DNA from: Acorus gramineus
Taxonomy: Eukaryota > Streptophyta > Magnoliopsida > Acorales > Acoraceae
Direction: 5' to 3'
NCBI GenBank assembly: GCA_030737835.1
Contig: CM060847.1
Span: 26,708,843-26,772,842 of the forward strand
Length of the DNA stretch: 64,000 bases
Both the position numbers and the translations under genes were made by a program. Positions 48,777 to 58,884 of the stretch are shown here, piece after piece. Numbering within the stretch: position 1 is the first letter of the stretch; every line of letters starts with the position of its first letter. A model generated the notes under the pieces. That model searched no databases and was not told the origin of the DNA. It worked only from the letters and a program-made list of their open reading frames with translations.

Positions 48777-49151
48777 AACTGTTAAGATCTAATTATAGTG
48801 TATTGAACTATGCCAAGTATGAAGAAATAATGAAGGTGTTACCAATTTTGAGACCCATTTTTAATGAGTGTTATCCTCTACATCAACATCTGGAAGGAGT
48901 GAATTATAATGTTTCCACGCTTTCTCCGAAATGTCATATATTGCTAATGTCCAATGGCCTTGGTTGTGAAGAGGAAAGTGTATGAATCGGTGGAAGTTGA
49001 GATCCACCTTCTTGTTCACCAGGGTGTCAAAAATATGCTTTTGATTTTCATCTAAAAGCGATCGGGATATGTTGGCAGATACAAAATAAGATGATCCTAT
49101 ATCTATTGATTTATCACCTTGCTCAGCATATAAAATCTCTGTGTACGCATC
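48381..49151 (-). pseudogene. Ulp1-like peptidase (C48), C-terminal exons
   Basis: Reading down the minus strand from the insertion point: the exon to at least 48861 encodes DAYTEILYAEQGD, then the catalytic His in QGHWTLAIYD and WKHYNSLLPD, where the family's usual Asp is Asn. A TAA at 48861-48863 interrupts it. The next exon ends at 48649 and encodes EFGKHFTGN, then AEAPQQNRM with the catalytic Gln. A 75-bp intron (48648-48574, GTAAGT...TTGCAG) joins in phase to the last exon 48573-48381, which opens MDCGPIIMNIMKQ with the catalytic Cys and ends MVRQMFMED-stop. Such peptidases remove SUMO-like modifiers; in MULEs the role is unknown. The acceptor of the middle exon is not clear. Confidence 0.82.
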
Positions 49152-52100
49152 TGTCACGCCCCAGGGCGGCCAACCCCGGGACGCGGCAAGTGTATATAAA
49201 ATATCAGAATCTACACAGGAGGTCAATAATATATCATACACAAACAACCAGAATGACACACAGACAACAAAGGGGCTGACATGATATATACACCAAATGC
49301 GGAAGCAAAAGACTGAATCTGTAAATAAACATACTACAGACTCGATACTCAATCATCTGTCCTATGAGAGCCAATATACACAAATACAACTGAATATATA
49401 CAAACGCGTGCTCAAGCACGAAAATAAAATACATACAGTCAAGAAGGGATGCTGATAGCCTCTGGCACTCGCGGAACGTAGCGCTGCTCCGCTACTGAAG
49501 GAATCCCTCAGAAAGCTCCTACTACTACTCCGGCTCCAACTCAGGCACAGTGGTAACTGGGGAAAAACATATGCAAGGGGTGAGCCACACGCTCAGTGAA
49601 CAGCACAACCCATGAATCACAGACAATAATGACCACTATCCAGATCTTAATAATCCACAATCTCTTATTAACAACCACAAAATGGTAACAAATACTCAAA
49701 CTAGTGGGTCGCTCAATCGCCAACCCACTACACCCTCACCCTCACCCTTCAATGGGTGACATAGGATTTTGGGACTGATAATCATCCAATCACAACTCCA
49801 GTGGGTCGCTCATCGCCAACCCACTACACCCTCACCCTCACCCTTCAATGGGTGACATAGGATTTTGGGACTGACTAGGCTGTTGGTCACCCTTGGTCCA
49901 CCGATAGTCTCTCCTCCACTCCGTAGGCCGCTGGGCTATCACCCCCACAACTTCAGCACAGTCCGTCACAAATATCGGGAGGCGCCTACTGATGGGAGCC
50001 CTTAGAAGGGACGGCCTTTCTAACGCTGGGGCAGCCTCTACCGGATCCAACGAAGGGGACAGAACAGCCTATCCATACGCATATGATCCACTCGGATCCG
50101 CCGACAACATATCTCTACAACTCTAATGTCATGAATTCCTCAGAATTCCTCCAGGGCGCATAACCACGATGCGGGGAACATGCACAATAATTAGCAAGGG
50201 TGGAATATCAATGGGGGAAAGAAACTTGGGAGGGCAGCGTGACTTCCCGATATAGGACACCCAGACAACCAAACAAGGAACACGGAGTACCCTAGCCCGG
50301 GTCTCACCGCTGTCCTCGCGAGGCCCCTCCCCTATAATATTCACTAAATATGCTACTAATCATATAATTTGTTATAACATTTCTTATAATACTATTGGGA
50401 CAAGAAACCTTGGGAGGGCAGCGTGAGTTCCCGATACAGGACACCCCGACAACCAAACAAGGAACACGGAGTACCCTAACCCGGGTCTCAGTGTTGACCT
50501 CGCAAGGCTCCTCCCTATAATACCATCTAAGGCATGCAGTTTATCATACACTAGCATTTAATTTAATAAATAAACTAGTAGGACACATGCATAGGCCAAT
50601 GCTTCCTAGCATGAGAACAGGGGGACATGATGCATGGCTCATACACATATCCTAAGGGTGCAAGTCCCTAACATGCAAAGTCTAGGGTAGCATGCATTCT
50701 ACATTTAAATCATGCTCGCATGGAATACACCTTACAATAGGTTAATATAAATCCATGGTGCCCCAGGAGAGGCCGGTATACGCCCAAATGCGTACAACGC
50801 CTCTCCACTGGGTTGGATTGTCCCACTCACCGAAGATCGGGTCGTCGCGCGACCGCCCTTCAAGATCTGCAAGACAGTCATTTATACGGTGAGTAAAACC
50901 CACAAATACCACAAAATATACCAAACTACACAAAACAATACCCAACACTCGGGCAAACGTACATACGATCCGTACGCACGCTAGCCCGAGCACCCTGACA
51001 CACTCCTGAACCCACGGCAACCACCCGCACGGCCATCCACCCCCCGGACGCACCGCCGCGCCTCAGCCCGCGCACCCAGGCGCATCGCCGGGCCCCTGCC
51101 CGCACGCTTGGACACGCAGCCGAGCTACCCGGTGCGCCGCGCGCCCACTGCGCCCCGCCGCAGCAGCCCGCGTGCACCCCGCACGCCCCGCGCGCCCAGC
51201 GCCTCGCCCCGCGGGCACCCCACACGCACCACCAGCTCCGCTCCGTGCGCACTCCGTGCGCACCACTAGCTCCGCTCTGCGCGCACCACTAGCCTCTACC
51301 GGCGCGCACGCCTGCCTCTGCCCAGCACCCCGTGCGCAGCGCTCAGCACCCGCGACCAGCTCCCAGCGCTCATCGCCCAGCACCCGGGACCCTCACCCAG
51401 CGTCCACGCGCACGCCCGCGCAGCACGCGCCCAGCGCGCCTGGCAGCATGCGCCAGCGCGCCTACCAGCCTGCCCGCGCTGCCTGCCTGCGCGCATCGCC
51501 GAGTGGCCCGAGCACCGCTTGCCTGCACGCCTGATGCCCGAGCGCCCCCTGCTAGCTGCCCGAGCATGGCCTGCCCAGCCGGCCCGCCCTGCTCGCACAG
51601 CCCTCAGCCATCCTGCTCCGCACACCTCCCCCTGCACCCCCCGAGCGCACGCCCGCGCGCGCACCCGCGTGCACGCGCTCGCGCGCCCGGCAAACTGGTG
51701 CACCTGCTCCCAGCCTACCCGAGCTAGTTCCCTGTGCGCCCAGCACGCCCAGCACCCAGCACGCCCACACCAACCCGAGCGAACGCCCGCGCCACGCGCG
51801 CGCGCGCCCCGCCGCTGCTCGCCAGCTGCGCCTGCCTGTGCTGCCTGCTGCCCGGGACTGCCAGCCCACATGCCCGAGCTCCTCTACCACCCACCTCCGG
51901 CCACCAATGGCCTCCGACCACCACCCCACAGCCCTCCGACGGCCACCCACCGCCGCCGACCACCACCCAACCTCATTTCCACCCTCCTAACATATATCTA
52001 AGCATAAAAGAGAAGAAAGAGGGCTTACCAAGTGGAGGAAGAGATGTTCGGTTGCTCTCCGCGCACCGAAACCTCTCCCAAAAGGCTTCCAACGCCCGGA

Positions 52101-52601
52101 TCTACTCCCACCTCCGAAATGGTCCAAATCAGGGAAGAAGAGAGGGGGGATGGAGGGGCAAAACCTGCCGGAATCCGGATTTGAAAGCACCGGGGTGTAG
52201 ATCGGGACCCGATCTACACTTCCTATGCTTTAGGTTTTTGGGTTTGAGGGCTCTAAGGGCTCAAATCAAAGAAAAGGAGAGAGGGGAGAGAGAAAGTTTT
52301 GGTAGGGATGATGAATAGTGCATCTCAAATTTTAGATCATTTATATAGCGAGTCACTTAAAATACCCAGATACGCCCCGGAACTGTGAAACTTTGGAAAC
52401 GTTACCGGAATTCGATGAAATTTTCGTGAGAGGCCTAAAATGGCACCAGGACACCAAATATGCAGTTAGATTTCCAATCGGAGTCCTCTAACTCAGGACG
52501 ATAGCTAGCAGTCCAAAAATTAGCGGTTCCGATCGAAAACCGAAAAACTGCCAGAACGCTCCAACGGTTACCAGCAGGCTAAAAGTGACACATATATAAC
52601 A
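49152..52601 (-). repeat. 3' LTR of the gypsy derivative (3450 bp)
   Basis: TGTCACGCCCCAGGGCGGCC...ACATATATAACA on the plus strand. It carries the duplicated GGGAGGGCAGCGTGA block (50231 and 50413), the GC core (about 50960-51880) and complements of the splice-like signals (about 49562, 50865, 52025). Confidence 0.93.
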
Positions 52602-52618
52602 TTCTTCCCCCCTTAGGA
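52602..52618 (-). other. Polypurine tract of the gypsy derivative
   Basis: On the minus strand CCTAAGGGGGGAAGAAT abuts the 3' LTR, matching the tract at 24388-24400. Confidence 0.88.
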
Positions 52619-52639
52619 AATTTTGTCCTCAAAATATGC

Positions 52640-53215
52640 AAAAACATCTAGGAGGGGAAAAGATGCGGATACGCGTCACACCTGGCATCCTTGAGCTCCC
52701 AAGTGTCCTCGACACCGGAACGGTGCTGCCATCGCACCTCGACCAACTGGACGGTCTTGGTGCAGAGCCTCCTCACGCGGCGGTCCATGATCTCAATCGA
52801 CTGCTCCACGAATGACTGTCCGGCTCAGAGACGAGCGGCTCGAACGGGATGACGTGAGCAGGATCGTGGACACACCTTTACCCAACTGCGAACCCACCCC
52901 TCCAAGACGGAAGGGTAAGAATTGGCGTTGAGGTGAGCCTCCGATTAACTCCAGGAAGCTCTCCTCGCAAGACGGGGACCACTCGAACCGGACATCCTTC
53001 CGAGTAAGGCGGTTAAGAGGAACAGCTATCTTCGAGAGTCCCTCGTCAAGCTTCCTGCAATAACCCGCCAAACTTGGGAAGCTCCGAATCCCTGCGGGGT
53101 TCGACGGTCGACGCCAATATGACGCGACGAGCGTCTTGCCCGGGTCCACAGATATGCCTTCACCAAAATCACCAGCCCAAAAGGCCTTAACCTCTAACCA
53201 AAACTCGCACTCGAT
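52640..53215 (-). pseudogene. Pol fragments of the gypsy derivative
   Basis: Two pieces are joined after deletion. The distal piece (about 52650-52870) corresponds to the chromodomain-like tail (RFEPLVSE-like, VRWQHRSG, WELKDA). The proximal piece (53215-52880) matches the RT/RNase H junction: [50 protein letters not shown]. Everything between (RNase H core and integrase) and the RT palm is missing. Confidence 0.85.
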
Positions 53216-53960
53216 CTTTCATCCATCTGATGCTTCCATGGTATCCCTTGCCTGGGAAAAGAAACCTCGGGAGGGCACCATGAAATCCCGATATAGGATA
53301 CCCCGACAACCAAACAAGGAACACGAAGTACCCTAGCCCGGGTTTCAACGCCGACCTCACAAGGCCCCTTAATCCAGAAAGGAACACTAGAAGAAGACAT
53401 CATTTTAAAGAACACTACTAACCCCTCCGGATCATCTACCTCTAGATGATCACCTAACGATGTCCTTCAACATCCACTACAAGACCGGACCCAACATCAT
53501 TGGGAACGGTCCAACAGAAATTGGGTCACGAGCGACCCGTCTTCGCCTCATCCACACCCTCACTCCCGAAAGGAGACATTTTGGGACTTTGGGAGAGACT
53601 TAGACTGCTCTCTACCCCTGGTCCACCGGTAGCCTCTCCCCGCTCCGTAGCTCGCCTGGTCCTCTGACCGGGAGCCTGTCTAACGCCGGGGCTGTACTAC
53701 GCGGATCCAACGAAGGGGAGAGCGATTCCACGCTCGCGGCACCATTCAATAATCTCTTCCCGGGTAGCCCCTACCTGGTATACTCCCAAATTCAGTACCC
53801 CTCCGACTGCATCGGTGGTACCTACTGATGGGAACTCTCTACCAGGACGGCTACAACCCGGCTTCCTTAACCCAATCAACCGCTCTTGACACTTGCTCAC
53901 CAAAATACCACACACACTTGCATAACAGCAACCAAACACACACCCACATATATATCCTAT
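53216..53960 (-). other. Scrambled LTR-like segment inside the internal domain
   Basis: Contains pieces typical of the family's LTR: CCCGATATAGGA, CCCGACAACCAAACAAGGAAC (53305-53325) and CCGGGTTTCAACG at 53250-53370; GGTCCACCGGTAGCCTCTCC and GGATCCAACGAAGGGGAGAG at 53610-53725; GGTACCTACTGATGGGAAC at 53817. Their order is not that of the flanking LTRs, and the sequence is more diverged than those LTRs are from each other. Confidence 0.7.
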
Positions 53961-55307
53961 TACTAGAGAGTTGAGAACACAAGATAATACCTCGAACCAT
54001 GATACCCGAAAGCTGCGCCTCCTCGGCCGTAAGCGCTGCAACTCTGCCCTGGACCAACCGCGGCTGAGGAGCAGGGCACGCCTCGCCGGCTGCTCTGGCT
54101 GCTGGCGCGGAAGCTGTTGCTGCAAGAACTGCGGCTGCGGAGGTGGCACTCGGGGTCGGCCAGCATCAGGGCAATTGTATCTGATATGCCCGATGCGCTG
54201 ACAATGGAAGCAGCGCCGCTTCTCCGGCTGCCAGGACTGGATGGGCACTGCCGCAATGGGTGCTGGATCCCACTCTGGCACCACATCTGCTGGAGGAGAG
54301 GCAGCCGCTGACTGATCGAAGCGGGGCCTCTTCCTCTTGCGCTGCCCCTGGTCCCGACTCCCGGAAGGACCCTGATCTGCAAAAGGGGTCGGAACCCCCA
54401 CGATGATCCCGAGATCTCGCTCGACCGTCTTCGCTCGAGACACCAAGTCCGAGAACCTCGAGAATGCCTGGGCAGTGACGTGCACCCGGATAGCGCTGCT
54501 GAGACCGAGCTCGAATCGATGGCACCTCGTGTCCTCGTCCATCACCAAGGCTGGAGCAAATCTGGACAGCCTCGTAAAGCGCGTAGAGTAGTCAGCTACC
54601 GACATGGAGCCCTGCGTCAATTGCTCAAACTCCCGCATCACCATCTGGCGCGTCGAGAACGGGAAGTACTCCTCCAAGAAATACCTCCGGAATCCTGCCC
54701 AAGAAAGCTGCCCCACTCCCTCTGGGATGTCCACCACTCGGGTAGCCCACCAGTCGGCGGCATCACCCTTCAGCATAAAGGTGGCCAGGGGGACTCGCTG
54801 GCGATCAGTGCAAAGCATGGCCGCGAAGATCGTGTCCACCTCCCTCAACCAACGCTCTGGCGCAAGAGGATCTGCCGTCTGCCCATGGAACTCGGGAGGG
54901 TGGAGCTTCAGAAAGGCGTTGAGGCCGCTCTGCTGCACTCGCGCTGCCGCCTCTAGCTCCTCCTCCCTCTGCAAGGGACCCTGGACTCCTACCGCCGGAA
55001 TCGCCACTGGAACTGGGGGCACATCGGGTACCACAGGCGGATCTGCCACCAAGGGGACCTGCGGAACTGCCTCGCGAGTCGCCCTCAGCTCCTGAATATC
55101 TCTAGCCTGCTCTGCTAATGCTCTGGCCTGGGCCTCCAGCGCCCTCATCTGTGTCTCCACCAAATCAGCCAACCGAGCGAAAGCACGCTCCCAAGCAGGA
55201 GGCTCCTGCGTCAAGGGCTCTCCGGTAGCATCCTCGTCTCTGGTAGGTCCGGAAACCTCCAAAGACCGAGAGGGACCTCGTCCGCGCCGTCCTCTGCGAG
55301 GAGGCAT
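53697..55307 (-). CDS. Gag of the gypsy derivative, open frame (536 codons)
   Basis: The ATG at 55307 lies about 115 bp after the primer site and opens MPPRRGRRGRGPSRS, the same start as the gag at 19568. The gag domain (LHPPEFHGQTADPLAPERW, MLKGDAADWWATR, YFLEEYFPFSTRQMV), a basic region and a CX2CX4HX4C knuckle (CFHCQRIGHIRYNC) are in one uninterrupted frame. After about residue 440 it leaves gag: a few residues of the protease approach, then an unrelated tail (YICGCVFGCCYASVCGILV and on) from the scrambled segment. The family's gag ends shortly after the knuckle, so the last 90 or so residues are chimeric. The frame could still encode functional gag; expression is unknown. Confidence 0.8.
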   Translation of the reverse strand: MPPRRGRRGRGPSRSLEVSGPTRDEDATGEPLTQEPPAWERAFARLADLVETQMRALEAQARALAEQARDIQELRATREAVPQVPLVADPPVVPDVPPVPVAIPAVGVQGPLQREEELEAAARVQQSGLNAFLKLHPPEFHGQTADPLAPERWLREVDTIFAAMLCTDRQRVPLATFMLKGDAADWWATRVVDIPEGVGQLSWAGFRRYFLEEYFPFSTRQMVMREFEQLTQGSMSVADYSTRFTRLSRFAPALVMDEDTRCHRFELGLSSAIRVHVTAQAFSRFSDLVSRAKTVERDLGIIVGVPTPFADQGPSGSRDQGQRKRKRPRFDQSAAASPPADVVPEWDPAPIAAVPIQSWQPEKRRCFHCQRIGHIRYNCPDAGRPRVPPPQPQFLQQQLPRQQPEQPARRALLLSRGWSRAELQRLRPRRRSFRVSWFEVLSCVLNSLVIGYICGCVFGCCYASVCGILVSKCQERLIGLRKPGCSRPGREFPSVGTTDAVGGVLNLGVYQVGATREEIIEWCRERGIALPFVGSA

Positions 55308-55409
55308 ATCAGCACCCTAAGAAAACCAGACACTAGGATCAGAATACTCATATAGAAATCCTAGGACTCATCTCTACGAAAGGAAGACCATTGGCTCTGA
55401 CAGGACCAG

Positions 55410-55421
55410 GCTCTGATACCA
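55410..55421 (-). other. Primer-binding site of the gypsy derivative
   Basis: GCTCTGATACCA on the plus strand is TGGTATCAGAGC on the element strand, 5 bp from the 5' LTR. Confidence 0.92.
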
Positions 55422-55426
55422 ACTTT

Positions 55427-58400
55427 TGTCACGCCCCAGGGCGGCCGTCCCCGGGACGCGGCAAGTGTATATATAATATCAGAATCTACACAGGAGGTCA
55501 ATAATATATCATACACAAACAACCAGAATGACACACAGACAACAAAGGGGCTGACATGATATATACACCAAATGCGGAAGCAAAAGACTGAATCTGTAAA
55601 TAAGCATACTACAGACTCGATACTCAATCATCTGTCCTGTGAGAGCCAATATACACAAATACAACTGAATATATACAAACGCGTGCCAAGCACGGAAATA
55701 AAATACATACAGTCAAGAAGGGATGCTGATAGCCTCTGGCACTCGCGGAACGTAGCGCTGCTCCGCTACTGAAGGAATCCCTCGGAAAGCTCCAACTGCT
55801 GCTCCGGCTCCAGCTCAGGCTCAGTGGCAACTGGGGAAAAACATATGCGAGGGGTGAGCCACACGCTCAGTGAACAGCACAACCCATGCCCCGCAGACAA
55901 TATTGACCACAACCAGATAATCTTTATAATCCACCATCTCTTATTAGCAACCATAAAATGATAACAAATACCCAAACTCGTGGGTCGCCCAATCGCCAAC
56001 CCACTACACCCTCACCCTCACCCTTCAATGGGTGACATAGGATTTTGGGACTGATAATCATCCAATCACAACTCCAGTCGGTCGCTCATCGCCAACCCAC
56101 TACACCCTCACCCTCACCCTTTCACGGGTGACACAGGATTTTGGGACTGACTAGGCTGTTGGTCACCCTTGGTCCACCGATAGTCTCTCCTCCACTCCGT
56201 AGGCCGCTGGGCTATCACTCCCGCAACTTCTGCACAGTCCGTCACAAATATCGGGAGGCGCCTACTGATGGGAGCCCTTAGAAGGGACGGCCTTTCTAAC
56301 GCTGGGGCAGCCTCTACCGGATCCAACGAAGGGGACAGAACAGCCTATCCATACGCATATGATCCACTCGGATCCGCCGACAACGCATCTCTACAATTCT
56401 AATGTCCTGAATTCCTCAGAATTCCTCCAAGGCGCATAACCAATATGCGGGGAACATACACAATAATTAGCAAGGGTGGAATATCATTGGGGGAAAGAAA
56501 CTTGGGAGGGCAGCGTGAGTTCCCGATATAGGACACCCCGACAACCAAACAAGGAACACGGAGTACCCTAGCCCGGGTCTCACCGCTGTCCTCGCGAGGC
56601 CCCTCCCCTATAATATTCACTAAATATGCTAATAATCATATAATTTGGTATAACATTTCTTATAATATTATTGGGACAAGAAACCTTGGGAGGGCAGCGT
56701 GAGTTCCCGATACAGGACACCCCGACAACCAAACAAGGAACACGGAGTACCCTAACCCGGGTCTCAGTGTTGACCTCGCAAGGCTCCTCCCTATAATATC
56801 ATCTAAGGCATGCAGTTTATCATAAACTAGCATTTAACTTAATAAATAAACTAGTAGGACACATGCATAGGCCAAGGCTTCCTAGCATGAAAACAGGGGA
56901 CATGGTGCATGGCTCATACACATATCCTATGGGTGCAAGTCCCTAACATGCAAAGTCTAGGGTAGCATGCATTCTACATTTAAATCATGCTCGCATGGAA
57001 TACACGTTACAATAGGTTAATACACATCCATGGTGCCCCAGGAGAGGTCGGTATACGCCCAAGTGCGTATAACGCCTCTCTACTGGGTTGGATTGTCCCA
57101 CTCACCGAAGATCGGGTCGTCGCGCGACCGCCCGTCAAGATCTGCAAGACAGACATTTATACGGTGAGTAAAACCCACAAATACCACAAAATATACCAAA
57201 CTACACAAAACAATACCCAACACTCGGGCAAACGTACATACGATCCGTACGCACGCTAGCCCGAGCACCCCGACACACTCCCGAACCCACGGCAACCACC
57301 CGCACGGCCATCCGCCCCCCGGACGCGCCGCCGCGCCTCAGCCCGCGCACCCAGGCGCACCGCCGGGCCCCTGCCCGCACCTGGACCCGCAGCCGAGCCA
57401 CCCGGTGCGCCGCGCGCCCACTGCGCCCCGCCGCAGCAGCCGCGCGCACCCCACACGCCCCGCGCTGACCCGCGAGCACACCGCACGCCCCGCGCGCCCA
57501 GCGCCTCGCCCCGCCCCACGCGCACCCCACGCGCACCACTAGCTCCGCTCCGCGCGCACTCCATGCGCACCACTAGCCTCTACCCGCGCGCAGCGCTCAG
57601 CACCTCCGACCAGCTCCCAGCGCTCAGCGCCCAGCACCCGGGACCCTCACCCAGCGTCCACGCGCACGCCCGCGCAGCACGCACCCAGCGCGCCTGGCAG
57701 CACGCGCCCAGCGCGCCGGCGCTGCCTGCCTGCGCGCATCGCCGAGTGGCCTGAGCACCGCTCGCCTGCACGCCTGGCACTGCCCGCCTGATGCCCGAGC
57801 GCCCCCTGCTAGCTGCCCGAGCATGGCCTGCCCAACCGGCCCGCCCTGCTCGCACAGCCCGCAGCCATCCTGCTCCGCACACCTCCCCCTGCACCCCCCG
57901 AGCGCACGCCCGCGCACGCACCCGCGTGCACGCGCTCGCGCGCCCGGCAAACTAGTGCACCTGCTCCCTGCCTACCCGAGCTAGTCTTCCCTGTGCGCCC
58001 AGCACGCCCAGCACCCAGCACGCCCAACACCAACCCGAGCGCACGTCCGCGCGCACGCGCGCGCGCGCCCCGCTGCTGCTCGCCAGTTGCGCCTGCCTGT
58101 GCTGCCTGCTACCCGGGACTGCCAGCCCACATGCTCGAGCTCCTCTACCACCCTCCTCCGGCCACCAATGGCCTCCGACCACCACCCCACAACCCTCTGA
58201 CGGCCACCCACCGCCGCCGACCCCCACCCAACCTCTTTTCCACCCTCCTAACATACATCTAAGCGTAAAAAGAGAAGAAAGAGGGCTTACCAAGAGGAGG
58301 AAGAGATGTTCGGTTGCTCTCCGCGCACCGAAACCTCTCCCAAAGGGCTTCCAACGCCCGGATCTACTCTCACCTCCGAAATGGTCCAAATCAGGGAAGA

Positions 58401-58884
58401 AGAGAGGGGGGATGGAGGGGCAAAACCCGCCGGGATCCGGATTTGAAAGCACCGGGGTGTAGATCGGGACCCAATCTACACTTCCTATGCTTTAGGTTTT
58501 TGGGTTTGAGGGCTCTAAGGGGCTCAAATCAAAGAAAAGGAGAGAGGGGAGAGAGAGAAGCTTTTTGGTAGGGATGATGAATAGTGCATCTCAAATTTTA
58601 GATCACCCCTTTATAAAGTAAGTCACTTAAAATACCCGGATAGGCCCCGGAACTGCAAAATTTCGGAAACGTTATCGGAATTCAACGAAATTTTTGTGAG
58701 AGGCCTAAAATGGCACCAGGACACCAAATATGCAGTTAGATTTCCAATCGGAGTCCTCTAACTTAGGACGATAGCTAACAGTCCAAAAATTAGCGGTTTC
58801 GATCGAAAATTGAAAAAAAAAAATGAAAAGCTGCCAGAACGCTCCAACGGTTACCAGCAGGTTAAAAGTGACACAAATATAACA
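55427..58884 (-). repeat. 5' LTR of the gypsy derivative (3458 bp)
   Basis: TGTCACGCCCCAGGGCGGCC...ACACAAATATAACA on the plus strand. Same organisation as the 3' LTR. The GC core is about 57250-58130. Confidence 0.93.

Larger units (their letters stand above)
49152..58884 (-). mobile_element. Gypsy derivative with gag but deleted, rearranged pol
   Basis: 3' LTR 49152-52601, 5' LTR 55427-58884, TSD GCATC at 49147-49151 and 58885-58889, primer site 55410-55421, gag 53697-55307, pol fragments 52640-53215, polypurine tract 52602-52618. The internal domain is only 2.8 kb against 4.95 kb in the element at 16476. LTRs of 3450 and 3458 bp are similar by eye. It is inserted in a Ulp1 exon. It lacks integrase and most of reverse transcriptase, so it would depend on a relative for mobilisation. 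Confidence 0.95.
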
